Shown piece after piece: positions 25,748-35,477 of a stretch of 64,000 nt of DNA; positions within the stretch are counted from its first letter, which is position 1; each line of letters opens with the position of its first letter. The stretch is from CAWHYG01 sp963833505 (GTDB lineage Bacteria > Eisenbacteria > RBG-16-71-46 > CAIMUX01): assembly GCA_963833505.1 (NCBI GenBank), contig CAWHYG010000010.1, positions 62,001-126,000 on the forward strand. Direction: 5' to 3'. The translations under genes were made by a program, and so were the position numbers. The notes beneath the pieces are model-generated. The model searched no databases. It was given only the letters and a program-made list of their open reading frames with translations, and was not told the origin of the DNA.

Positions 25748-27243
25748 AGAGGACCCGTCGGCCGGTCGGCGTCATCGATCTCGGCTCGAACTCGGCCCGC
25801 ATCGTGGTCTTTCGTCTGGATCCCGGCGGCGACCTCGAGGTCGTCGCGGACGAGCACGCTTCCGCCCGCCTGATCCGCGAGCTGGACTCGCACCGGCGGA
25901 TCAACCGGTCCGCGCTCGAACGCACCCTGAGGCTGCTGCGGGATTTCCGGGCGGTGGCGCAGGGAGCGGGCGCGCGGGAGATCATCGTGCTGGGCACGGC
26001 CGCGCTTCGCGAGGCGGTCAACGCGCGCGCGCTGGTGGCTCGGGCGCGGGACGAGATCGGCCTCGAGGTGCGGATCCTGGGAGCCGAGGCGGAGGCCCGC
26101 GCCGGATTTCTCGGCGCGGTCTACAGCCTTCCGGTGCGGCACGGCCTCGTCTTCGACATCGGAGGCGGCAGCCTGCAGGTCAGCCGTTTTCGTGACCGGA
26201 AAATCCGCCGATCCTGGAGCCTTCCTTTGGGCGCTCTCCGGGTGAGCGACACCTTCTTGACCTCCGACCCGCCGGGAAAGGGCCAGATCCGCCGGCTGCG
26301 GGCCCACGTCCTCCGCGCGCTTTCGCGGGCCGGCGTGCCGGCATTGGCCCCGGACGAGTCCCTGATCGGAACCGGCGGGACGGTGCGGAATCTCGCCAAG
26401 ATCGACTCGCGGCGGCGGGAGTACCCGATCCAGCGCCTGCACGGATACGAGCTGACGCGCGCCCATTTGCGCGAGCTGATGGCGCTTCTGACCGGGATCA
26501 AGGTGAGCGCGCGCGCCTCCGTGCCCGGGCTCAATCCGGACCGTGCGGATTCCATCGCCGGCGGCGGCGTGACCGCCGAATGCATGATGGATGCCTGCGG
26601 CGGAACGCGCTTTCTGGTGACCGGTTTCGGCCTTCGCGAGGGTATCGCGCTCTCGACTCTCGGAGCGGCGCTTCCGTCACCCGAGGACGTGCGCGTCGGA
26701 TCGATCGCCTCCTTGACGGCGAACTTCAACACCTGCATTCCGGCGCGGAGCCGGCGGCGCTCGGACCTGGCCCTGGCTTTGTACAAGATCCTCGAACCCC
26801 ATCCCGAGCCGTTCTTCCGTGAGCTGATGGCGCACGCCGCGGCCGTGCTCGACATCGGGCGCAGCGTCGACTACTACCGCCTCCACGCGCACACAGCGCT
26901 CGTGATCCGGGCCAGCGGCCTGTTCGGGTTCAGCCACCGGGAGATCGCCCAGCTCTCATCCCTCGTGGAGCTGGCCGACCGGAATGGCTGGAATCTCAAA
27001 CGATGCCGGCCCTTGCTGCACGAGGACGATCATGCGCCGCTGGAGCGGGCCGGCCTCGTGCTGGCGCTGGCGGATGCCATCGAACAACGCCTGCCGCCCC
27101 GGCGGAGGGCGAAGGTGAGCGGTCGCGTCCGCTCCGGCGAGTTCGTGTTGGATGAGCCGGCGCTGGACGCCTGGGAGGGGCTCGAATTCCGGAAGCGGTT
27201 CCGGAAGGAATTCGGACTGGAGCTGCGGACCGCATCCGGGTGA
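25744..27243 (+). CDS. ppx: Ppx/GppA-type exopolyphosphatase
   Basis: A 499-residue actin-fold phosphatase that cuts phosphate from polyphosphate ends or from pppGpp. GVIDLGSNSARIVVF gives the first phosphate loop, VLGTAALREAVN the family signature, FDIGGGSLQVSR the second loop and IGTGGTVRNLAK the third. The C-terminal HD-like helical domain is present (DIGRSVDYYRLHAHTALVI), so this is the long form. It overlaps ppk1 by four bases. The last codons and stop (LRTASG*) are repeated twice more in the following 85 bp. Confidence 0.92.
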   Translation: MKRTRRPVGVIDLGSNSARIVVFRLDPGGDLEVVADEHASARLIRELDSHRRINRSALERTLRLLRDFRAVAQGAGAREIIVLGTAALREAVNARALVARARDEIGLEVRILGAEAEARAGFLGAVYSLPVRHGLVFDIGGGSLQVSRFRDRKIRRSWSLPLGALRVSDTFLTSDPPGKGQIRRLRAHVLRALSRAGVPALAPDESLIGTGGTVRNLAKIDSRRREYPIQRLHGYELTRAHLRELMALLTGIKVSARASVPGLNPDRADSIAGGGVTAECMMDACGGTRFLVTGFGLREGIALSTLGAALPSPEDVRVGSIASLTANFNTCIPARSRRRSDLALALYKILEPHPEPFFRELMAHAAAVLDIGRSVDYYRLHAHTALVIRASGLFGFSHREIAQLSSLVELADRNGWNLKRCRPLLHEDDHAPLERAGLVLALADAIEQRLPPRRRAKVSGRVRSGEFVLDEPALDAWEGLEFRKRFRKEFGLELRTASG

Positions 27244-27327
27244 GTCGCGGGTTTTCGGGGAGTGCGGACCGCCTCCGGGTGAGTCGGCGGTGGGGGACTG
27301 GGGCTGCGGACCGGATCCGGGTGGGTT
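27223..27327 (+). repeat. Three copies of the ppx 3' end
   Basis: CTGCGGACCGCATCCGGGTGA at 27223 is the end of ppx. GTGCGGACCGCCTCCGGGTGA at 27262 and CTGCGGACCGGATCCGGGTGG at 27304 are near copies spaced 39 and 42 bp apart, each followed by GTCGC/GTCGG/GTTGC. Confidence 0.85.
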
Positions 27328-27437
27328 GCCTTCTGCCCGGGAATGCGGGCCGGGATGCCGCTCCTTGCCTGGCCATTCTGCCGGGCCGTTCATTCGAGAT
27401 CTTCGGGACCCGAGCATCGATCGGCTATACTTCCGGG

Positions 27438-28025
27438 ATGAATCTCCGAGCATTCGACCTCGCCTCTTGGATCATCCTCGCCCTCTGTTGGGTGGTGTTC
27501 TGCATCTTCTTTGGCTTGCGCCGGCCCCACCCGGGCGAAAAGACGACGCGAAGAGACCGGCGTTCCGTGCTCGGGATGGTGCTCCAGGGGGTGGGATTCG
27601 CCGCCGTCTCGATCGTCCGGCGTCCCTGGCATTCGCCGTTTCTCCCTCTGCCCGGCATCCTCCAGGCGTTGCCGCCGCTGGCCGTAGCCGTTCTGGCCGT
27701 CGCCTCGTGCTGGCTCGCGCTCGCCGCGGTCCGCACTCTCGGCAAGAATTGGAGCTACCAGGCGCGCCTGGTCGAGGGCCACCGCCTGATCACCGCCGGT
27801 CCGTACGGCCGCATGCGCCATCCGATCTACAGCGCGATGCTGGGCTATCTGCTCGCGACCGGATTCGCGGTCAGCCACTGGCTGGGTGTGATCCTGGGCG
27901 TCGTTTTTCTCAGCATCGGCAGCGCCATCCGAGCCGGTGCGGAGGAGAGGCTCCTGCGCGCGCAGTTCGGGCGCGAGTACGAGGAGTACGCCCGCCGCGT
28001 GCCGGCGATCCTGCCGCGGATCTGA
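27438..28025 (+). CDS. Isoprenylcysteine carboxyl methyltransferase-like (ICMT/NnrU-like) membrane protein
   Basis: A 195-residue protein with about five membrane segments. The C-terminal half has the ICMT-family pattern: GPYGRMRHPIYSAMLGYLL, then EERLLRAQFGREYEEYARRVP and a final ILPRI. Bacterial members methylate small or lipid substrates using S-adenosylmethionine; none can be assigned here. The ATG at 27438 was chosen because it begins the first membrane helix; the longer frame above runs through the ppx tail repeats. It is on the same strand as ppx, 194 bp downstream. The following 169 bp hold nothing recognisable. Confidence 0.75.
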   Translation: MNLRAFDLASWIILALCWVVFCIFFGLRRPHPGEKTTRRDRRSVLGMVLQGVGFAAVSIVRRPWHSPFLPLPGILQALPPLAVAVLAVASCWLALAAVRTLGKNWSYQARLVEGHRLITAGPYGRMRHPIYSAMLGYLLATGFAVSHWLGVILGVVFLSIGSAIRAGAEERLLRAQFGREYEEYARRVPAILPRI

Positions 28026-28194
28026 GCAGCCTGACCGGATCGCTGCCGCTTTCCCGAATCACGCCACCGTTCCGCCTCGACCAGGTTGATCGAGTGGATG
28101 CGCCACCGGAGGCTCGCGGCGCCGCGTTTCCAGCCCGGGCGCGACCGGCGGGGACCTTCGGCAACGCCATGGGGATCCCGGCTCGAAGGATGCG

Positions 28195-30468
28195 TTACCG
28201 GAGCGTCACCTTCTGCACCGCCGTGTATCCCGGTCCGCGCAGGCGCAGGAAGTAGACGCCGGGGGCGAGACGCGCTCCGGTCGCCCCCGTTCCATCCCAC
28301 GCGAGTTCGGACACGCCCGCAGGGAACGTGCGGTCGGCCAGCACCGCCGCCTGGCGCCCCGTCGCGTCGAAGACCGCCAGCCGGGCCGGCCCCGCCGCAG
28401 GCACCGTGAAACGGACCTGGGTCGATCCGTCAAACGGATTCGGCCGCGCCGGCTCGATCGCGGCCGCGAACGGCGCCGGCGCCCGCGGCGCGACGCCGGT
28501 GGCCCCGCGCTCGACCTCCGCCATGAGCCAGGGCGCGTTCTGCGCGTCGATTTCCACATGTTCTTCGTTGGTCGCGGGGTAGTAGACGGCGTCGAAAGGA
28601 ACGTGTGCGAGGAGATTGGGATCGCCCGCGATGTTGTAGAACAGGTCGGTGGTGTTGACGTCAAGCGAGCTGATCGTCGGGATGAAACAGTGATTCGGGT
28701 AGAGAGCCACGATATCCCCGACGGGGGCCACGACCGAATCGACCTGCGCCATGGTATCGCGCCAGCCGCCCGGCGCGCCGTCGTAGGGAGCGGTGCCCGC
28801 CGCGTTCACGTAGACCTCATCCGGGGGTTGAAAGAGGACGTTCAAACGCCCATGGAAGATGGTCTGGTTGTTCCCATCGGGGACCGCCCAGACGTCCCCG
28901 ACCAGGTTGATCAGGAAGTTGTCGTACTCCCACTTGATCAGCTCGGCGCCGGCGTTGAACCCCTGATTCACCTGGTCGCCGCTGCCGTTGGCGATCGACA
29001 CCAGGCGCAGGCCGGTCGGATATCCGCCCAACGCCGCCAGCTCGGAGGCCATGGTTCCGCGCAGCGGATCGGGCTGGCCCGTGGTCCCGGGCGGATCGGT
29101 ATGGTGATAGACGAGAAGCTGGCGCGCGGCCGGGGTGTCCAGCGCGGCCAGCCACTGCGCCGCGTCCGAGGATTCTCCGGCAAAAAACCAGACCCAGTAC
29201 TGGAGGCCCAGGGGAATGTCGGCCCCTTCCTGCGGCCCGTCGAACGAGATGAACGAGCGTACCGCCGTGGGCAGCCCCTGGTTTTCCATGTAGTCGAGGG
29301 CGTAGCGGCCGACCACTCCGCCCATGCTGGCCCCGATCAACGCCATGTCGTGGCCGGCGCCGATGATGTTCCGAACCTGTTGGATCAGCTCGACGGCGAC
29401 GAAGGCGTTCCGCTCCACATAGGTGGTCGCATCGGTGTACTTCAGCACCACCGCGTCGAATCCAAGGCTGCGTAGATTCTCGAGCAGGTTCTGCTGGTTG
29501 AGCAGCGCGTAGAGCTGATCCCAGTCCATCGTGTTCTCGAGGTCGAAACCTTCCAGCACCACCATCGGCTCGGTGATCTGTTGATGAATGGGGGCGAGGT
29601 AGACGTAGGCGTCCCCGGTGCCGTAGGAACCGTCGTACGGAATGCTGGCGGTGATGTGGAGGGTGTCGTTCGGAAGCGGGGTGGTCAGCTGCTCCACCTG
29701 GAAGGTCGCTGCGGCGTTCAGGGTGTCGCCATCCGTGAGGATCGCCCGCAACCGAAGGGTCTTCGAGCCGTCCGAAACGTAGTGGACGATCCGGTCGGCT
29801 CCGAAGGAGATGGAGGCGAATCCCGCTCCGTCGTCGAAATCGGCCTGGAGGCTTGCCGGCGCGGATGGGTCGTTCGTGTAATACCACGCCCGGTCGATCC
29901 GGAAGGTCACCTTCCCGCCGCGGTAGGTGTGATCGCGGAGGGCTGCCAGCGCGAAGACCCGCCTCGAGACGAAGGGACTCGGCGCCGCCGACGGATTCCC
30001 GCTCGGCGGCGGGGCCAGCTCGAGCCGGCCTCCGCGGTTCTGGAGCAGGCCGTTCGTGATCGCATCGGATCGAATCCGGTCGTAGCGGAAGCTCATGACC
30101 GCGAGCGGGACGATGCCCCGCTGCTCCGCCTCCCGGCTTCCGGAAATGACGGCGTCGAGCGAAGGCCACGCCGGCCGGGTCAGCGACGCCCGATAGATCT
30201 CCGAGTACATCTGGCGCCACTCATCCAGGGAGGCCGGCCGCGACTGCGGCGTCCCATCGTGGTTGTCGATGTGGGACAGCGGTAGCACGCGATCATAGAG
30301 GATTCCGGATGGAATCCTGTCCGCCGGAAGATCCTGAAGGAGGTTGCCGAGACGATCCTCGATCGGTCCCGCGTGGGCGGAGGCCAGGCCGAGAACGACG
30401 AGGAGAGACGCCGCGCCCACGGCGGTCACGAATGATCGAAGAAGAACGGGATTTCGTGGAATACCCAT
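28195..30468 (-). CDS. Secreted alpha/beta hydrolase (lipase/esterase-like) with FlgD-like C-terminal module
   Basis: A 757-residue exported protein. AGGAGG precedes the ATG at 30468 and a signal peptide (…LLVVLGLASAHA) follows. Residues about 310-500 hold an alpha/beta hydrolase core: PMVVLEGFDLEN, then LIGASMGGVVGRYAL with the Ser nucleophile near residue 381 in GASMGG, and FISFDGPQEGADIPL. This resembles PGAP1/lipase-like hydrolases. The N-terminal 300 residues are beta-rich and unassigned. The last 85 residues (RPNPFDGS, AVFDATGRQAAVL, AWDG, APGVYFLRLRG) are the shared C-terminal module. Likely a surface or released esterase; substrate unknown. Confidence 0.8.
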   Translation of the reverse strand: MGIPRNPVLLRSFVTAVGAASLLVVLGLASAHAGPIEDRLGNLLQDLPADRIPSGILYDRVLPLSHIDNHDGTPQSRPASLDEWRQMYSEIYRASLTRPAWPSLDAVISGSREAEQRGIVPLAVMSFRYDRIRSDAITNGLLQNRGGRLELAPPPSGNPSAAPSPFVSRRVFALAALRDHTYRGGKVTFRIDRAWYYTNDPSAPASLQADFDDGAGFASISFGADRIVHYVSDGSKTLRLRAILTDGDTLNAAATFQVEQLTTPLPNDTLHITASIPYDGSYGTGDAYVYLAPIHQQITEPMVVLEGFDLENTMDWDQLYALLNQQNLLENLRSLGFDAVVLKYTDATTYVERNAFVAVELIQQVRNIIGAGHDMALIGASMGGVVGRYALDYMENQGLPTAVRSFISFDGPQEGADIPLGLQYWVWFFAGESSDAAQWLAALDTPAARQLLVYHHTDPPGTTGQPDPLRGTMASELAALGGYPTGLRLVSIANGSGDQVNQGFNAGAELIKWEYDNFLINLVGDVWAVPDGNNQTIFHGRLNVLFQPPDEVYVNAAGTAPYDGAPGGWRDTMAQVDSVVAPVGDIVALYPNHCFIPTISSLDVNTTDLFYNIAGDPNLLAHVPFDAVYYPATNEEHVEIDAQNAPWLMAEVERGATGVAPRAPAPFAAAIEPARPNPFDGSTQVRFTVPAAGPARLAVFDATGRQAAVLADRTFPAGVSELAWDGTGATGARLAPGVYFLRLRGPGYTAVQKVTLR

Positions 30469-30760
30469 GATGACCTCCTGTCGGACCTCTGCGATGCTGG
30501 ATCTTCTGGGGCCGAGCAGGCCGCTCGGACACATCGGATCCAAGGAACTCCTCCACGGAACGGCCTCGTTGTCTCTGTGAAGATTGTACCGCCGGCGTCC
30601 CGCCGGAGCGAGAGACCTTCCGCGCGCCCGAAGCGCGGAGTCGGCCAGTCTCAGGAAAGCGGCGCGAGCGCACCTGTGCTAAACTCTCTCAGACCCGGTC
30701 GAAGAAGCTGCGAGCGGCATGGCCCTCGAACGCAGGGCGCGCTGCGGGGAAGGTCGGTTC

Positions 30761-31912
30761 TTGAAAATCCTCCACCTGGACACGGGCCGTGAGTGGCGCG
30801 GAGAGCAACAGCAGATCTTCCATCTCACGCAAGGCCTCGAGGAGCGCGGCATCGTCTCGGTGGTGGCGACGCCGATGGGAAGCGCCCTGGCGCAACGGCT
30901 CCGCGACCATGATCTCCCGGTGATCGAGCTGCCTCCCGGATCTCCCTTCGCGCCTCGGAGCGTCCGAGCCCTCCACGGCATCCTCGCGGATCGTCACTGG
31001 CACCTGCTGCACGCCCACAGCGCCCACGCGCACACGCTGGGATTCCTCTCGTTCCGCCTGCCTCCGGCCCGGTCCTTTCACCGTCCCGCCTTCATCGTTT
31101 CGCGGCGGGTGGATTTCGTGCCCGCCCGCGATCCGCTGACGCGCCTGAAGTACACCGGTGCGGGACAGACGTTTGTCTGCGTGTCCTCCGCCGTCGCCGA
31201 GGTTCTCCGACACTACGGCGTTCCGGAGTGCGCCCTTCGTGTCGTGCATGACGGCGTGCCCGTTCCGGGAAGCCCGGATCCCTACGATTCCGAGCTTCCG
31301 GACGCCGACGCCGCAAGGATCGAGCAGGAACGGGCGGATCTGCGGGCCGAGCTGAACGTGCCGGAACAAGTGCCGCTCATCGGCAACATCGCGCCGTTTG
31401 CCGAACACAAGGGGCACCGGTACCTGCTCGAGGCGATGGCCCGGGTGCGCGCGGAAGAGGAATCGGCCCACCTGGTGCTGCTCGGGAAGGGAGAGCTGGA
31501 GAAGACGCTGCGCCACCAGGCCGAGAGCCTCGCTCTGACCGGCGCTTTGACCTTCACGGGATTCCGACCGGACGCCGTGCGCTATCTGCCGGCCATGGAC
31601 GTGTTCGCGCTGGCTTCGGTCGAAGAAGGGCTGGGAATCCCGATCCTGAGCGCGCAGGCCGCGGGCGTGCCCGTGGTCGGCACGACCGCGGGCGGCCTGC
31701 CGGAGGCGGTGGCGGACGGCGTTTCGGGGATCCTGGTGCAACCCAAGGCACCCGATGCGCTGGCCTCCGCGATCCTGCGCCTGTTGCGGGATCGCAGTCT
31801 CCGCGCGCGCATGGGGCAGGCGGGCCGGAAGTGGGTTTCCGATCACTTCGCGGTCAGCCGGATGGTGGATGAAACGCTGCTGGTGTACCGCGACGCGCTG
31901 GGGAGGGTTTGA
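30761..31912 (+). CDS. GT4-family glycosyltransferase
   Basis: A GT-B family 4 glycosyltransferase. The start is taken as TTG 30761 (GGGGAAGG just upstream), giving MKILHLDTGREWRGEQQQ as in homologs. An ATG at 30719 adds 14 residues without a ribosome site. Landmarks: LHAHSAHAHTLG, FIVSRRVDFV, PLIGNIAPFAEHKGHRYLLEA, HLVLLGKGELEKTL, ALASVEEGLGIPILSAQAAG, GGLPEAVADGVSGILV. The GT4 gene stands alone on its strand between two large secreted-protein genes, so the glycan it serves is not evident. It may act in lipopolysaccharide core or protein glycosylation. Confidence 0.85.
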   Translation: MKILHLDTGREWRGEQQQIFHLTQGLEERGIVSVVATPMGSALAQRLRDHDLPVIELPPGSPFAPRSVRALHGILADRHWHLLHAHSAHAHTLGFLSFRLPPARSFHRPAFIVSRRVDFVPARDPLTRLKYTGAGQTFVCVSSAVAEVLRHYGVPECALRVVHDGVPVPGSPDPYDSELPDADAARIEQERADLRAELNVPEQVPLIGNIAPFAEHKGHRYLLEAMARVRAEEESAHLVLLGKGELEKTLRHQAESLALTGALTFTGFRPDAVRYLPAMDVFALASVEEGLGIPILSAQAAGVPVVGTTAGGLPEAVADGVSGILVQPKAPDALASAILRLLRDRSLRARMGQAGRKWVSDHFAVSRMVDETLLVYRDALGRV

Positions 31913-32075
31913 AGAGCCCGGGTGAGAGCTCCGGCTGAACCCAGCCGTCGACGGTGGGCTTGGTCGTTCGTTCAGGAAGCGGCACCCGAGTGCCGATCTT
32001 GTGATTTAGCAGAAGGATCCATGGTCTTTCCCGGAGCGCAGGCCCCCGTCCGATCCTGCGCAGAGGAGGTGCCCC

Positions 32076-34121
32076 TTGCCGCGTCGTCCGCATTGGGGCC
32101 GGCTTTTCCTGTGGCCGGTCCTGCTCCTGGGGTTTCTGGGTTGCACGGTGGAAAAGCCGGTCAGTCCCAAGTTCCAGACGAACGTCTACGTGCCGATGGG
32201 GGATCAGCGGCTTTCCGGGAAGGACCTGCTCAAGGACAACAGCTACATCACCGGAGACACCACCGGGGCTCAGCCACTCGCCTTCACCGTCTCGGGCTCC
32301 ATCTCGGACTTCAAGGTCGGCTCCATGCTGGACTTCGACGTCGCGTCCTCGGGGTTCTCTTCGCCGCTTGATTCGATCGCGGTCGACTCGCCGGCCGACA
32401 TTCCCACGAGCTTCCCCTTGTCCGACCTCGATCCGTCCCTGCCTTCCGGAGTCGATCAGGCGGTGATGCCTCCCTTCACCTTCAGCGGGCTCCGCGCGGA
32501 CGCCGGCGACCAGACCACCTTTCAATGGCTCTCGGTAAAGCAGGGGTTTCTGACCGTTGACTTGCACAACCGCCTGAGCGTTCCCCTGGGAGGACCGGAT
32601 CCGGGCGACCCGCTCGACATCCGTCTGATCGATCGCGTGAACGGCGCCCTCGTCAAGGAGATCGTCATGGATACGCTTCTGGCCGCCGGGGGCGTCATCG
32701 AGGTGAGATCCAGCATGGCCGGAGCTGCCATGCACAACCAGCTCGCCGTCGACCTGGCGGGAGGGAGTCCGGGCAGCGGTGGAAAGCTCGTCCCCATCAG
32801 CACGAGCCAGGCGATCGATGTCTCGCTTACCTTCCAGTCCTTCCAGGCCGACTCGGTCGTGGCCGTCATCCCGGCTCAGAGCCTGGCTCTGAGCGACTCG
32901 GTCGAGCTTGGATCCGACGTCGGGATCGTCACCGCCACGACGTCGACGGGAGTCGAGATTCCGCTCACCTTGCACAACGACCTTCCGATTCCGGCGACGG
33001 CCGTGCTCAACTTCCCGAACGCCACCCGCAACGGTCGGGCGCTCACCCAGCAGTTCTCGATTCCCGCCCGAACCGATCCGTCCGGCTTGCGCTACCAGAT
33101 CGATCTGGGAAGCGTTGCGCTGGCCGCGCCGGCGGGCCGGACGCTTTCCACCTTCGACTACACCATCCAGGTGACCAGCCCGGGCAGCAACGGTCAGCAG
33201 CTGAACCTCGGGAGCCACGAGAGGGTCTGGGGCAGCTTCGACGCCGCCAGGATCCAGTTCGACTCCATCCGAGGAAGCGTGGAGAACCGGCAGATCGCCC
33301 TGCCCTCGACGGAGACGTCCTACAATCCCCCGGAAGGGTTGGACCAGTTCGATTTCCAGGCCGCCAGCCTCGAACTGGACATCAACAGCACGATCGGTCT
33401 CGGCTCGCAGGCGCAGGTGTCCATCGCCGGCAACGGTGGAACCAGCCGGGTCGATCTGCCCCTGTCCTTCGTCATTCCGCCCGGCTCCGCCGATCATCCG
33501 GCCCACGTCTCCGTGGCGCTCAACGAGCGGAACTCCTCGCTGCTCGATCTGATCCACTCCCAACCGACGCAGCTCTCCTTGAGCGGAGACGTCCAGGTCG
33601 GAGCCGGCGGACAGATCGGCACGATCCAGCGCTCGGACGGCGTGCAGGGATCGTATACCCTGATCGCTCCGCTCCGGATGAAGGTCGGCCGGATCGAGCA
33701 CAGCACCGATCCCTTCCACTTCACGCTCTCCTCCGACGATCAGAGCCGGATTCGAAGCAACGTCGTTTCGGGGGCGGCCGAAGGATGGGCCGTGAACAGC
33801 TTCCCGATCGGGATGACCGCGCGCGTCTTCTTCGCCGCCGACTCGGCCGGCCTGGCGCATCCGGCCGTCACGCTCGATTCGATCTCCGTCGCTCCGGCGC
33901 TGGTCGATCCCGGAACCGGCCGGGTCACCAGGCCGGACACGACGACGTTTACGCTGACGATCACGCCGAACGACATCGCCTTCTTCGCGCGGGATGAGGT
34001 CTACGCCAAGGTGCTCTTCACCGCGTGGGGCGCCGATCCCAACGCCGTGGTCGAGATCACCGCGCTCGACTACGTGGACCTGCACGCCATGCTCCAGTTC
34101 GGAATCGAGGTGAAGCCATGA
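32076..34121 (+). CDS. Large beta-rich lipoprotein, function unknown
   Basis: A 681-residue protein that starts at TTG, decided by a strong AGAGGAGGT ribosome site 6 bases upstream. The signal ends with LLLGFLGC (Cys23), a fair lipobox, so an outer-membrane lipoprotein is likely. The rest is almost all alternating beta pattern with many Ser/Asp/Gly turns, for example VDLAGGSPGSGGKLVPI and FTLTITPNDIAFFARDE. No enzyme motif is visible. It overlaps the next gene by ATGA, so the two are translated together: lipoprotein first, then an outer-membrane barrel. That pairing suggests an outer-membrane complex. Confidence 0.65.
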   Translation: MPRRPHWGRLFLWPVLLLGFLGCTVEKPVSPKFQTNVYVPMGDQRLSGKDLLKDNSYITGDTTGAQPLAFTVSGSISDFKVGSMLDFDVASSGFSSPLDSIAVDSPADIPTSFPLSDLDPSLPSGVDQAVMPPFTFSGLRADAGDQTTFQWLSVKQGFLTVDLHNRLSVPLGGPDPGDPLDIRLIDRVNGALVKEIVMDTLLAAGGVIEVRSSMAGAAMHNQLAVDLAGGSPGSGGKLVPISTSQAIDVSLTFQSFQADSVVAVIPAQSLALSDSVELGSDVGIVTATTSTGVEIPLTLHNDLPIPATAVLNFPNATRNGRALTQQFSIPARTDPSGLRYQIDLGSVALAAPAGRTLSTFDYTIQVTSPGSNGQQLNLGSHERVWGSFDAARIQFDSIRGSVENRQIALPSTETSYNPPEGLDQFDFQAASLELDINSTIGLGSQAQVSIAGNGGTSRVDLPLSFVIPPGSADHPAHVSVALNERNSSLLDLIHSQPTQLSLSGDVQVGAGGQIGTIQRSDGVQGSYTLIAPLRMKVGRIEHSTDPFHFTLSSDDQSRIRSNVVSGAAEGWAVNSFPIGMTARVFFAADSAGLAHPAVTLDSISVAPALVDPGTGRVTRPDTTTFTLTITPNDIAFFARDEVYAKVLFTAWGADPNAVVEITALDYVDLHAMLQFGIEVKP

Positions 34122-35467
34122 CCCGGTCGACTTCTGGCACGGCGGCGGCCCGGACCGGGCCGAGCGCTGCATCTCCGGCTCGAGGGCGCCGGCGTCGAGC
34201 AACGCCGGCCCGACGCCTGGGCTGGACGCTCTGCGCGCTGGCACCGTTCATCCTTGGCCTGCTGCCCGGAAGCGCCTGCGGCGATGCCGCCTCGGCCGGA
34301 GTGGCCGGTGCCTACACCCTGCGAGCCCGCGGCGTCGAGGCCGCCTCCTGGAACCCCGCCAATCTCGGCTGGAATGGGGCCTTCGATTTCCAGATCGTGG
34401 CGGTGCAGATCCAGGCCGGCAACAACAGCTTCTCCCTGGCCGACTACAACAAATGGAACGGAACGTCCTGGAGCGACCAGGACAAGGAGCAGATCCTCTC
34501 CCGGATTCCCGGCGCCGACTTCGAAGGCCGGTTCGCGCTCGCCGCGGACGCGCCGGGCCTGGCGATGAAGGGCTGGGCTCTCACGATCGAGAGCGAGGCC
34601 TTCGGCGATGCGCGGATTCCGCGGGAGTTCGCGCAGCTCCTGCTGGACGGCGACGTTCCCGGCCAGAGCTTCCGGCTCAATCACGCCGGCGGCGGAGGGA
34701 TGGCCTGGTCCGAGGCGCGGCTCAGCCACGGCCGGAGGATCGCGACCGTCGCGGGCGTTCCGATCGTCGCCGGCTTGAGCCTGAAGTACCTCCAGGGATG
34801 GGGCTACGCCGGGATCACGAACGCCTCGGGCGGCTTCACGACCGGCGCGGACGAGATCCAGGGCGCGGCGGATCTGACGGCCCGCACCGCGCAGGGCGGC
34901 ACCGGCTATGGAGCGGACGTCGGGGTGGCCGGCCGGCTTCCGTCAGGCTGGGACCTTTCTCTGGGAGTCCGCGATCTCGGCTCGAGCATCCGGTGGAATC
35001 GGAAGACCGAGATCCACCACGACACCGCGACCGCGGATTCCATCACGTTGAACAACGTCCAGAACAACGGGACCGACCTGGTGGCGCAAAGCTCCTCGAT
35101 CGAGCCCGGCCCCGGGTTCAAGACCGCGCTTCCGAGCACGGCGACCCTGGCGGCGGGCCGATCGTGGTTGGGAGCCTACGTCGAGGCGGATCTCACCCAG
35201 CCCTTGAACGACGTCTTCGGGTTGGGAACGAAACCGACGGTGGCGCTCGGCGCGAGCCGGCGGATCCTGGGATTCCTCGAGCCGCGCCTCGGCTGGTCGG
35301 CCGGGGGTCCGGACGGCACGGTCTACGCGGGCGGGCTCGGCCTGCGTCTGCTCAGCCTCGAGCTGGATCTGGCCGTGTCCTCCACCGGCGGCCTCACCTC
35401 GCCCAAGGGGATCGGCGGGGCGTTCGGGCTGGCCTGGAAGGGATCCGAGCGGCATCCGGGGCGGTGA
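34118..35467 (+). CDS. PorV/PorQ-like outer-membrane beta-barrel protein
   Basis: A 449-residue protein starting at the ATG that overlaps the lipoprotein's stop. After a basic leader and signal (LCALAPFILGLLPGSACG) comes ASAGVAGAYTLRARGVEAASWNPANLGW. This is the 'gAg-a-a-RGveA-xxNPAnL' opening of FadL/PorV-like barrels in FCB bacteria. Repeated amphipathic strands follow (AGLSLKYLQGWGYAGITNAS, WDLSLGVRDLG, YVEADLTQPL, LEPRLGWSAGG). It resembles barrels used as secretion shuttles or uptake channels. PorV in particular helps release proteins with C-terminal sorting domains, and four such proteins are in this window, but the link is inference. Confidence 0.65.
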   Translation: MTRSTSGTAAARTGPSAASPARGRRRRATPARRLGWTLCALAPFILGLLPGSACGDAASAGVAGAYTLRARGVEAASWNPANLGWNGAFDFQIVAVQIQAGNNSFSLADYNKWNGTSWSDQDKEQILSRIPGADFEGRFALAADAPGLAMKGWALTIESEAFGDARIPREFAQLLLDGDVPGQSFRLNHAGGGGMAWSEARLSHGRRIATVAGVPIVAGLSLKYLQGWGYAGITNASGGFTTGADEIQGAADLTARTAQGGTGYGADVGVAGRLPSGWDLSLGVRDLGSSIRWNRKTEIHHDTATADSITLNNVQNNGTDLVAQSSSIEPGPGFKTALPSTATLAAGRSWLGAYVEADLTQPLNDVFGLGTKPTVALGASRRILGFLEPRLGWSAGGPDGTVYAGGLGLRLLSLELDLAVSSTGGLTSPKGIGGAFGLAWKGSERHPGR

Positions 35468-35477
35468 AGAACCGCGC

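Noticed and set aside
31854..34244. A 796-codon open frame on the minus strand
   Set aside because: Antisense to the lipoprotein gene, which has a strong ribosome site and signal peptide.
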